NCBI GenBank assembly: GCA_037139095.1
Contig: JBAXHD010000007.1
Span: 31,269 to 95,268, forward strand
Source: WLMZ01 sp037139095
GTDB lineage: Bacteria > Actinomycetota > Acidimicrobiia > Acidimicrobiales > Ilumatobacteraceae
Length of the DNA: 64,000 nt
Direction of reading: 5' to 3'
Positions 33,268 through 40,374 of this stretch are shown here, piece after piece. Under the pieces are notes generated by a model. It ran no database searches. It was given only the letters and a program-made list of their open reading frames with translations, and had not been told where the DNA came from. A program made the translations under genes and the position numbers. How positions within the stretch are numbered: the stretch's first letter is position 1; every line of letters starts with the position of its first letter.

Positions 33268-33717
33268 GTGAGTCGCCTCGTCGACATTGGCACCGCCGAC
33301 GGATGGCGTTGCTGGCTCTGCGACGAACCCGTCGATCCCGAAATGTCGGTGAACGATTCGCGCGGGCCCAGCATCGACAGCATCCTCACCAAGGCCAAGA
33401 GCAAGTCGAGTGGCGCCGACCCACATGCGGGTCGGCTTGCGCATCGCGGTTGCAACACAAAAAAGGGCGCCGTTGCGCCAGTGATTCCCTGGCCGAGCAG
33501 CTTGTTTGTTTTCGACCCGGCGCCCATCTTGGCAAGCATCGAACGACTGCAGCGCAAAGGCGGGCGCGTCGTGATGGGTCGCTGCCCCACGCTGGTCGAC
33601 GGCAACGACGCGGCCGCTTGGCTACTCGATCGGCTCTCTCGCTTGCGCCCCGAACTCGACGTAACAGCCAACGTTGAGCCCGGCGGCGGCCAATTCATGT
33701 TGGTGCTCTGCAGCTAA
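33268..33717 (+). CDS. Small HNH-like zinc-motif protein
   Basis: The protein is 149 aa from the GTG at 33268. The N-terminal half has 'GWRCWLCDEPVDPEM', then 'DSILTKAKSKSSGADPHAGR' and 'LAHRGCNTKKGA', matching the CxxC ... H-CN-xxKG layout of HNH endonuclease-like domains, but the usual DH dipeptide at the catalytic position appears as 'SID'. The C-terminal half (about 75 residues) is unfamiliar. It may be a nuclease relative or a zinc-binding structural protein. The frame remains open upstream to 32902 opposite the cold-shock gene, and that part shows no conservation. Confidence 0.65.
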   Translation: MSRLVDIGTADGWRCWLCDEPVDPEMSVNDSRGPSIDSILTKAKSKSSGADPHAGRLAHRGCNTKKGAVAPVIPWPSSLFVFDPAPILASIERLQRKGGRVVMGRCPTLVDGNDAAAWLLDRLSRLRPELDVTANVEPGGGQFMLVLCS

Positions 33718-33760
33718 TTCAAGCGGTGGCACAACACGTGATGCGCCGTACATTGACTCA

Positions 33761-34720
33761 ATGCGTTTTTCCCTGAGTGCTCTTGTCCTGTCGTGCGTCG
33801 TCCTTGCCGGATGTGGAACGAGCGGCGGGTCCACCAATGCCGCCCCGTCCGGATCAGCCGCAGTCACATCTTCGGCTCCGGCCGCCACCGAGCCAACCGC
33901 AGCCGATACTCCAACATCGACAACGATCGACCCGACCATTGCCCGCCCCTTCGACGTGTTCGTGCCCTCCACCTACAACGGCACCAAAGCAGTTCCGTTG
34001 GTTGTACTGCTGCACGGCTACGGCGCATCGGGCGCGATCCAAGAGGCCTATTTTCAAATTCAACCAATTGCTGAATCACACGGCTTCCTCTACGTGCATG
34101 CCGACGGCACAAAGAACGCCACTGGTAGCCAATTCTGGAACGCAACCGATGCGTGTTGCGGTGGTCCTGCGGCAACAGTCGACGACTCGGCCTACATCAC
34201 CTCGATTATCGAGTCTGTTCAAAAGAACTACAAAGTCGACCCCAAGCGCATCTACGTGATGGGGCACTCAAACGGTGGATTCATGTCGTATCGCATGGCT
34301 TGTGATCACGCCGACAAAATCGCAGCTATCGCCAGCTTGGCCGGAGCCACGTTCAGTGATATCAGCAAGTGCGCACCGTCCGAACCCGTGAGCGTCCTTG
34401 AGATTCACGGCACCGGCGACCAGACCATCAAGTACGCCGGCGACCAGATTCAGGGCCGCGGCTACCCAGGCGCACAGACCACTACCGCAACGTGGGCTGG
34501 CTACGACGGCTGCGCGGCAACATCTACTACGTCGCCTACAAAGGTCGATCTCGAACCCGGTATCGACGGCGCAGAATCATCGATCGCAGCGTTCGATGGT
34601 TGCCCAACAGGGTTGGGCGTTGAGCTCTGGAGCATCGAAGGTGGTCAACACATTCCGTCGGTGTCGCCAGCATTTATTGGCGCCATCATCGACTTCCTGC
34701 TGGCTCATCCAAAGGCCTGA
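33761..34720 (+). CDS. LpqC-like polyhydroxybutyrate depolymerase / feruloyl-esterase-family lipoprotein
   Basis: The protein is 319 aa from the ATG at 33761. Lipobox 'LSCVVLAGCGTSGG' makes it a lipoprotein, followed by a Thr/Ala-rich linker. The catalytic domain begins at 'RPFDVFVPSTYNG' and shows the oxyanion 'LLHGYGASG', nucleophile Ser near residue 170 in 'YVMGHSNGGFMSYRMACDHA', the acid in 'EIHGTGDQTIKYAGD' and the His in 'IEGGQHIP'. This is the esterase/PHB-depolymerase (LpqC) group acting outside the membrane on ester polymers or phenolic esters. Conserved Cys pairs ('ATDACCGG', 'MACDHA') may form disulfides. Confidence 0.9.
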   Translation: MRFSLSALVLSCVVLAGCGTSGGSTNAAPSGSAAVTSSAPAATEPTAADTPTSTTIDPTIARPFDVFVPSTYNGTKAVPLVVLLHGYGASGAIQEAYFQIQPIAESHGFLYVHADGTKNATGSQFWNATDACCGGPAATVDDSAYITSIIESVQKNYKVDPKRIYVMGHSNGGFMSYRMACDHADKIAAIASLAGATFSDISKCAPSEPVSVLEIHGTGDQTIKYAGDQIQGRGYPGAQTTTATWAGYDGCAATSTTSPTKVDLEPGIDGAESSIAAFDGCPTGLGVELWSIEGGQHIPSVSPAFIGAIIDFLLAHPKA

Positions 34721-34749
34721 ACCCGGCCGAGTTGAGTTGACCACTTCGG

Positions 34750-35196
34750 TCAGCTCGCGAGCTGCAACACCAAGGCCGTAGCGATCATCGCTACGCAAAT
34801 CAAATGGTCTCGCAAGATCGTTCGAGCCATGCGGCTCTGCATCTCTGGCGTGTCGCGTTCAGCGCCAAGTCTCACTGCCATCGGCACCACGCGGCCGCCC
34901 GCCAGTGCCATCGGGAATACCGCGATTAGGAACGCCACCAACAGATACCAGCGCGGACCCTGATGGACGATCTGCGCGATGAATCCGATGATGCTCGCCA
35001 GCATTGCCAACACCACCAAGCGACCCATTGGCGAGGCGTCGGTGGTGACCCGGCGATAATACGTGGCGATGGATTCGACCACCGGCTGAGGCAAGTGCTC
35101 AGCGTTGCGATGTTTGATCGCCTGCACGTCGAACATCAGGTCGAACCACAACACGGCGAGTAAGAACCCGAGGCCCGCAGTGGTGAGCGCGTGCAC
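34750..35196 (-). CDS. Small four-helix membrane protein, unknown
   Basis: The protein is 148 aa with four membrane helices: 'TTAGLGFLLAVLWFDLMF', 'MGRLVVLAMLASIIGFIAQI', 'YLLVAFLIAVFPMALAGG' and 'DHLICVAMIATALVLQLAS'. Conserved-looking polar residues include 'WFDLMFDVQ' in helix 1 and 'RVVPMAVRLGA' in the loop before helix 4. I do not recognise the family with confidence; DUF1772-type proteins have a similar layout. Its start codon directly abuts the stop of the HD-domain gene, so it is probably the third gene of that operon and might handle its substrate. Confidence 0.72.
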   Translation of the reverse strand: MHALTTAGLGFLLAVLWFDLMFDVQAIKHRNAEHLPQPVVESIATYYRRVTTDASPMGRLVVLAMLASIIGFIAQIVHQGPRWYLLVAFLIAVFPMALAGGRVVPMAVRLGAERDTPEMQSRMARTILRDHLICVAMIATALVLQLAS

Positions 35197-35775
35197 CTAT
35201 GCGCCGGTCCGCGCTGAGCGATCGTTGGCCACGCGATGCAGCAGCGGGACGAACCGCTCGAACGGCGGATCGACCGTGTCGTCGCTCTTGCCAGTGTCAT
35301 CCCACGTGCGCAGCTGCGTGGCCGCTGCGAATTGTGGATGTGTCTCAAACCGAGCTTGCTCGGAGGTTCTCATTGGGCCTCCCTGCAGCAGCAAGCTCGC
35401 TGCAGAGGCGGGGCTGAGCGCATCGCGATACACGGGGTCGACGGCACACCGCCAGCGTTTCGCCTCTACGTGCAACGCGACAGGTGCGGTCACCGCCGCA
35501 GAGAACAACTTGGCCAAAGCTTGCGCACCAACGGCTTCGTGTTTGAGATCGGTGTCGAGCGAACCCTCGTGCGCGCCGGAAGTGTCAAGGTCGATGAGGT
35601 GACCAATGTCGTGCAGGAGCGCTGCAACGACCAGTTCATCAGAGGCTCCAGATGCCTGCGCCAACGACGCGCACTGCACCGCGTGCGAGAGCTGAGTGAT
35701 GTCTTCGTCGTAGTTGTCGTTACCCCAACGCGTGTAGAGGTCAACCACTTCGGCGACCGATTCGAACTGCCTCAT
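35197..35775 (-). CDS. PhnZ-like HD-domain oxygenase
   Basis: The protein is 192 aa from the ATG at 35775. The sequence follows the phosphonate-degradation HD family (PhnZ/TmpB): 'DITQLSHAVQCASLAQASGA', 'ELVVAALLHDIGHLIDL' (HD near residues 53-54), 'DLKHEAVGAQALAKLF', 'APVALHVEAKRWRCAVDPVY', 'LQGGPM' and 'LRTWDDTGK'. PhnZ is a mixed-valence di-iron oxygenase that cleaves the C-P bond of a hydroxylated phosphonate. Its start overlaps the stop of the adjacent PhyH dioxygenase gene by 4 nt, the same pairing as phnY-phnZ. Myo-inositol oxygenase-like HD proteins are the nearest alternative. Confidence 0.82.
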   Translation of the reverse strand: MRQFESVAEVVDLYTRWGNDNYDEDITQLSHAVQCASLAQASGASDELVVAALLHDIGHLIDLDTSGAHEGSLDTDLKHEAVGAQALAKLFSAAVTAPVALHVEAKRWRCAVDPVYRDALSPASAASLLLQGGPMRTSEQARFETHPQFAAATQLRTWDDTGKSDDTVDPPFERFVPLLHRVANDRSARTGA

Positions 35776-36527
35776 ACTGGCTTGCCTTCGAAGTCGCTGA
35801 TGAGTGAAACCTGCACGGTTTCGCCCGAGCTCGGGGCGTCGCGAAACTCGCGCAGCTTCTGCTCGTAGTAGGCATCGCGCAGGTTGCCCTCGCGCAAGGC
35901 ATTGAACGTGGGATACATGGCTCGGCGATCGACGCTCGACGTATTCGCCCCACTTCGGTGCGGCGTGAGCGAGTGGAACCACAGCGCGTCGCCGGCCTTG
36001 AGTTCAACGGGCACCCAGGTCATCTGCTGCACAAGTTCGTCGGTGATGCACCCGCGATCGTTCATCTCTAGTAGTTGCTGATGCCGAGCATTCACCACTT
36101 GCAGGCAACCGTTCTCAAGCACCGAATCGTCGACCGCGATCATGCACGAGATATGCGTATCGACAAATCGATATGCCGGTGCGTCTTGATGTGGCGAGTA
36201 GCCCGCACCGCCTGCCAACTTGTAGTTGATCTTCTCTTTGTAGAGCACCGCCGGTTCGTCGAGGAGCGCCGTAGCGATCTCGATGATTGGCCCTGCGGTA
36301 AGCAACTCACGCAGGGACGCGTGGAACGGAACAAAGTTCTCGGTGCGGCATAAGCGAGGGCCGTGATCGGTGCGCTCTCGGTAATGCAACCAATCGCCGT
36401 CGTCGGGCCACGACTGCACATCGTCGACCCAGTCTCGAATCTCGTTGACGCGATGAGCGGAGAAGGGTTTGGTCAGCAGCCAGCCGTTACGACGGAAGTG
36501 ATCGAGATCTTGCTCAGACAGCAACAC
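35772..36527 (-). CDS. PhnY-like Fe(II)/2-oxoglutarate dioxygenase (PhyH family)
   Basis: The protein is 251 aa. It has the PhyH core with Fe ligands HxD near residues 112-114 in 'GYSPHQDAPAY' and a distal His near 190 in 'SLTPHRSGANTSS', followed by an Arg for 2-oxoglutarate. Conserved 'LYKEKINYKLAGGAG', 'DTHISCMIAVDDSVLENGCL' and 'VPVELKAGDALWFHS' resemble the 2-aminoethylphosphonate hydroxylase PhnY and trimethylaminoethylphosphonate hydroxylase TmpA. It would alpha-hydroxylate a phosphonate for the overlapping PhnZ-like enzyme. Exact substrate is not readable from sequence. Confidence 0.82.
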   Translation of the reverse strand: MLLSEQDLDHFRRNGWLLTKPFSAHRVNEIRDWVDDVQSWPDDGDWLHYRERTDHGPRLCRTENFVPFHASLRELLTAGPIIEIATALLDEPAVLYKEKINYKLAGGAGYSPHQDAPAYRFVDTHISCMIAVDDSVLENGCLQVVNARHQQLLEMNDRGCITDELVQQMTWVPVELKAGDALWFHSLTPHRSGANTSSVDRRAMYPTFNALREGNLRDAYYEQKLREFRDAPSSGETVQVSLISDFEGKPV

Positions 36528-36591
36528 GGCACGACTGTACCCGTCTCAAGGAGATCGCCTCTACTCGCCTGATCGCCGTATTGTGTCGCCA

Positions 36592-38268
36592 ATGGTCGCG
36601 AGCATCGTTGGTGAGTCGAGACTGTCACGTCGAGCCCGGCCCCATCCCGTTGCGTACCTCACGCTGGTAATCGCAAAGCTCTGGCTGGTCGACGGCCAGC
36701 GGCTGACCGCGTACGGTTCGTTGACCATCGATGACCAATGGTTTGTCCGTCGCGCCGCTGCGATCAGCGCGGGCAACTGGCTTGGGCCATTTGAGTACCG
36801 CACGTTGATCAAACAGCCTGGCTATCCACTGTTCATTGCCGCTGTGCATTTCACGCGCATCCCACTCTTGCTCGCCGAGCACTTTCTCTACACCGCGGCC
36901 GCCGGGTTGCTGATCGTTGCGCTACGGCCGTTGCTGCACTCGCGTCGTCGGCGCCTCATCGCGTTCGCTCTGTTGTTGTTCAACCCAATGACGATGAACA
37001 CCGCCATCTCAGCGCGGGTGGATCGAGCGGGCGTCTATCCGGCAATGGTCATGCTGTTGCTTGCTTGTTTGGTGGGCCTTGTTGCGTCTTCGGGCAAGCC
37101 CGACAGCTTTACGCCAGCGTGGGCGGCGGGTGCTTCAGCGTCGCTTGGTTGCATCTGGTGGCTCCGCGAAGAGTGGCTACTTGTGTTGCCAGCCGTAATC
37201 GTGGGACTCCTGCTTGCCATTGTCCGGGTGCGCCGTTGGTCGCTACCGACGTCGCGACGGCTAGCGATGATTCTGGTCATCGCCCTCGTGCCGGTATCGG
37301 TGGTGACGAGCAGTTACACCCTTGAGCAACTCAACAAATCCCACTACGGGCTTGCGATTACAAATGTTGAGCAAACCTCAATGTCGGCGGGTATCGGCCC
37401 GATGTTCCGCGTCGAGCCGGTTACGACTATCGACCGATACCCAATCACTGCTGAGACCCGGGTACGGCTATACACCGCGAGCCCAACTTTCGCGTCGCTG
37501 CGCAACCAGATCGAACGGAACACCGACCAGCGATACTTCAGCACTCGACCCGATGGCGTACGCGACTTCGATGGCCAAGTGTTTCAGTGGGTGGTTCTTG
37601 ATGCCATCGGCCGAGCTGGCCTCGCATCAACCGCTACTCAACTAGATGACACCTTTCGATCTATCGGCCACGAAATAGACGCAACCTGCGCAAGCAAACG
37701 ACTTCGCTGTGGCGCTCCTCACGATGGAATAGCTCCGGCGTGGCAATGGAACCGAACCCCTTCACTCGCGCTGCGCACGCTGCGAGGATTGCGCAAGACC
37801 ATCGACCTCAACGCATTCAGCGCCATCTCCCCCGCTGGCGACGGCACCTCTGCAGAACGAGCGTTGTTCGCCGACATGACCAACGAGTCGCTCGCACCCG
37901 GTCCCAGCAGTGCGCTCACCCGCCTTCGCGTGCATCTGGTCAGCGCGTTACGTCTGCTGTACAAGCTGCTGATTGGCATCGCCATCATTACTGCCTTGAC
38001 CCGCGCGCGTGCAGCCATTCGCCAACGTCGCAAACCGTCGTGGCCAATGTTCGCCGCACTAACGCTCGCTTTGTTGGTCCTACTGGCACGCACATTGGGC
38101 CTTGCCTATCTCGACCTCACAGCGTTTCCAGGGTTCTCACCCACCTACCTTGCTACGGGCTACGCAGCCGCTGTCGTGATCGTTGTCGTGGTTCTTCTCG
38201 GCAAGAACCCGCAAGCGATATTGGTGACCGAGGTCCCTACCGCCGCGGCGTCGCCTACTGCACAATGA
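36592..38268 (+). CDS. Polytopic membrane protein, GT-C glycosyltransferase-like
   Basis: The protein is 558 aa from the ATG at 36592 (a GTG at 36583 is possible). There are about ten helices. The first extracytoplasmic loop contains 'TIDDQWFVRRAAAISAGN' and 'YRTLIKQPGYPLFIAAVH', the acidic-pair layout of GT-C transferases that use lipid-linked sugars (ArnT/PMT-like). A large loop of about 200 residues with conserved-looking 'ERNTDQRYFSTRPDG' lies between helices before three C-terminal helices. The transferase role is inference; no closer family is recognised. Its stop overlaps the start of the formate/nitrite transporter gene. Confidence 0.72.
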   Translation: MVASIVGESRLSRRARPHPVAYLTLVIAKLWLVDGQRLTAYGSLTIDDQWFVRRAAAISAGNWLGPFEYRTLIKQPGYPLFIAAVHFTRIPLLLAEHFLYTAAAGLLIVALRPLLHSRRRRLIAFALLLFNPMTMNTAISARVDRAGVYPAMVMLLLACLVGLVASSGKPDSFTPAWAAGASASLGCIWWLREEWLLVLPAVIVGLLLAIVRVRRWSLPTSRRLAMILVIALVPVSVVTSSYTLEQLNKSHYGLAITNVEQTSMSAGIGPMFRVEPVTTIDRYPITAETRVRLYTASPTFASLRNQIERNTDQRYFSTRPDGVRDFDGQVFQWVVLDAIGRAGLASTATQLDDTFRSIGHEIDATCASKRLRCGAPHDGIAPAWQWNRTPSLALRTLRGLRKTIDLNAFSAISPAGDGTSAERALFADMTNESLAPGPSSALTRLRVHLVSALRLLYKLLIGIAIITALTRARAAIRQRRKPSWPMFAALTLALLVLLARTLGLAYLDLTAFPGFSPTYLATGYAAAVVIVVVVLLGKNPQAILVTEVPTAAASPTAQ

Positions 38269-39167
38269 CCCCCATGGATGTTCCAGAACCGTTGGGCGCG
38301 CCCGACCGAAGTGTCGCGACTCTGGACGCACTCGTGCCATCAGCGATCGCTCGTAAAGCCGAAGACGTTGGCGTTACGAAGGCCGAGATGCCGTTCGCCA
38401 AACTCTTCGTTCTGGCCATTCTCGCCGGGGCCTTCATCTCGCTCGGCGCCCTGTTCTCCACCATTGTTACGGCGGGCGGTGGCACATCGCCCGGCGTGAG
38501 CCGACTGCTCGGCGGCGTCGTTTTCTCGCTTGGCCTCGTGCTTGTGGTCATCGCTGGGGCCGAACTGTTTACGGGCAACACGTTGGTCATCATCGCGTTC
38601 GCGAGCAAGCGTGTTCGCTTCACCAAACTGCTGCGCAACTGGGGCATCGTGTATCTCGGCAACGTGGTTGGAGCTGTTGGTATCGCTGCGCTTGTGGTTC
38701 TTTCGCGTCGACTCGAATCCGGCGACGGCTCGATCGGCATTCGCGCACTCGACATCGCCAAGGCAAAGACTCAGCTGCAGATGCCTGATTCATTTGTGTC
38801 CGGCGTGCTGGCAAACATGCTGGTTTGTCTCGCCGTATGGCTGTCGTTCTCGGCGCGATCAGTGACCGACAAAGTTGTCGCGATTGTTCCGCCGGTAGCC
38901 GCGTTTGTCGCTGCTGGGTTTGAGCACAGCATCGCCAACCTCTACTTCATTCCGGTGGCGCTCTTCCATCGCCTGTTCGCGCGCGACGCATTCTGGAGCA
39001 CCACCGGTTCAAGCGCCGACGCGTATCGGTCAATCACGTGGTCGCGCTTTTTGGTACGCAACCTGTTGCCCGTCACAGCGGGCAACATTCTGGGTGGGGC
39101 GCTGTTAGTTGGGCTCACCTATTGGTTCGTCTATCTGCGATCACCTCGCAGCGCTGACCGCACCTAA
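38265..39167 (+). CDS. Formate/nitrite transporter (FNT) family channel
   Basis: The protein is 300 aa from the ATG at 38265 (ATGA overlap with the upstream gene). It has six helices with family motifs: 'FVLAILAGAFISLGALFS', 'AGAELFTGNTLVI', 'LLRNWGIVYLGNVVGA', 'SGVLANMLVCLAVWLSF', 'AAGFEHSIANLYFIPVAL' and 'FLVRNLLPVTAGNILGGALL'. FNT proteins are pentameric channels for formate, nitrite, hydrosulfide or lactate. The pore His in 'FEHSIANLYF' is retained. Which anion is carried cannot be told. Its end overlaps the convergent esterase gene by 4 nt. Confidence 0.92.
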   Translation: MTPMDVPEPLGAPDRSVATLDALVPSAIARKAEDVGVTKAEMPFAKLFVLAILAGAFISLGALFSTIVTAGGGTSPGVSRLLGGVVFSLGLVLVVIAGAELFTGNTLVIIAFASKRVRFTKLLRNWGIVYLGNVVGAVGIAALVVLSRRLESGDGSIGIRALDIAKAKTQLQMPDSFVSGVLANMLVCLAVWLSFSARSVTDKVVAIVPPVAAFVAAGFEHSIANLYFIPVALFHRLFARDAFWSTTGSSADAYRSITWSRFLVRNLLPVTAGNILGGALLVGLTYWFVYLRSPRSADRT

Positions 39168-40195
39168 CTCCTGCAGAAACCCGCGATGTCTCGAGCGGTA
39201 TCGCGGCTGATGTCGGGGCACACGATGGGAAAGATCTCGGTGCCGTGCATCGTGCCCATCATCTGTCGACAACGAGCGCTCACTCCGTTGGCAATGAGTA
39301 GCCGATAGAACGCGATGCCTTCGTCGCGCAATGGGTCGCACTCGTTCACGTTGATCACCGTTGGGGGTAGACCCACCACATCGTGGGCTTCGGCGAAGCC
39401 TGGCCACGCGAGCGGATCACGAGCGTTGAATGCCTCGATGCCGTAGGCATGAGCGCCACGGTTGTTGTGTAGCTCCAGCAGGATTCCGTTGTTCTCAATG
39501 GACGATGGGTTCGAAGCAAGCGGCCACTGGCCAGCGATGTATGGGCACAGCGCGTACAGACCCTTGATGAGGTTCAACTCTTCGTCGCGCTTGAGTTTCA
39601 AGCCCACAGCCAACGTGAGGTTGCCGCCGCCGCTCTCGCCCGCAACAACGACTCGGGTGGTGTCTACCTTCAGCGCAGCAGCATTGGCGTGCACCCACTT
39701 GAGACCAGACACACAATCGTTGAGACCGGCCGGGAACGGCGCCACCTCTGGAACCGACGAGGGCGTCAACGCGTTGCGGAAGTCGACCATTACGACCACG
39801 AGATCGAGTGCCGCAAGGATCTTGCCCCACGCCCGATAGTTGCCGTCGAAACACGACAACGCCTGCATGCCGCCGCCATGGATGTAGTACACACATGGCA
39901 ACACGTGGTCGTTGTCGGGACGAATGATCTGCAGGTTGATCTCGTTGCCGTCTGGCTGGGACACGATTCGCTCAGTGGTCACGCGCAAACCTGCCGACGG
40001 CGCGATCTCGTCGACATCGCAGATTTCCATCATCGCCCGATACATGTCTACCGAAGCCTTCGCCGCTCCAGATTCGGCCTCGGCAAGCAACTCATCGCGG
40101 CTCGCTACATCGCCGGCTGCGAAGGCAGGCATGTTGGCGAGAAGCGCTTTGACCCTCGGATCGATGCGCGGATCGGATGCAATATCGAGTGCCAT
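39164..40195 (-). CDS. Alpha/beta hydrolase, hormone-sensitive-lipase family esterase
   Basis: The protein is 343 aa. The HSL oxyanion motif 'VYYIHGGGMQAL' is near residue 105, nucleophile 'VVVAGESGGGNLTLAVGL' near 185, the acid in 'INVNECDPLRDEG' and the His in 'GTMHGTE'. An N-terminal cap of about 80 residues includes 'DPRVKALLANMPAF'. The family hydrolyses short-chain esters, carbamates or lactones. The 'INECD' acid is typical of carboxylesterases close to Acetyl-hydrolase/LipN types. It appears monocistronic, divergent from the Hsp70-NHL gene. Confidence 0.9.
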   Translation of the reverse strand: MALDIASDPRIDPRVKALLANMPAFAAGDVASRDELLAEAESGAAKASVDMYRAMMEICDVDEIAPSAGLRVTTERIVSQPDGNEINLQIIRPDNDHVLPCVYYIHGGGMQALSCFDGNYRAWGKILAALDLVVVMVDFRNALTPSSVPEVAPFPAGLNDCVSGLKWVHANAAALKVDTTRVVVAGESGGGNLTLAVGLKLKRDEELNLIKGLYALCPYIAGQWPLASNPSSIENNGILLELHNNRGAHAYGIEAFNARDPLAWPGFAEAHDVVGLPPTVINVNECDPLRDEGIAFYRLLIANGVSARCRQMMGTMHGTEIFPIVCPDISRDTARDIAGFCRS

Positions 40196-40374
40196 GGAAT
40201 GAGTCCCCCAGTTCTTGTCGCGAGACCGCGATGCGTGTGAGTCTTCCAGTGCCTCGCCATGGTGATCGAACCCAGCCGGGCCTACAGCGGTGCATCATGC
40301 GGCGGGCTGCGAGATGCAACGCGGGCTAGATTACGCCGGGCAACAAAAGGAACCTTGGTGACGGGTAGAAACAG

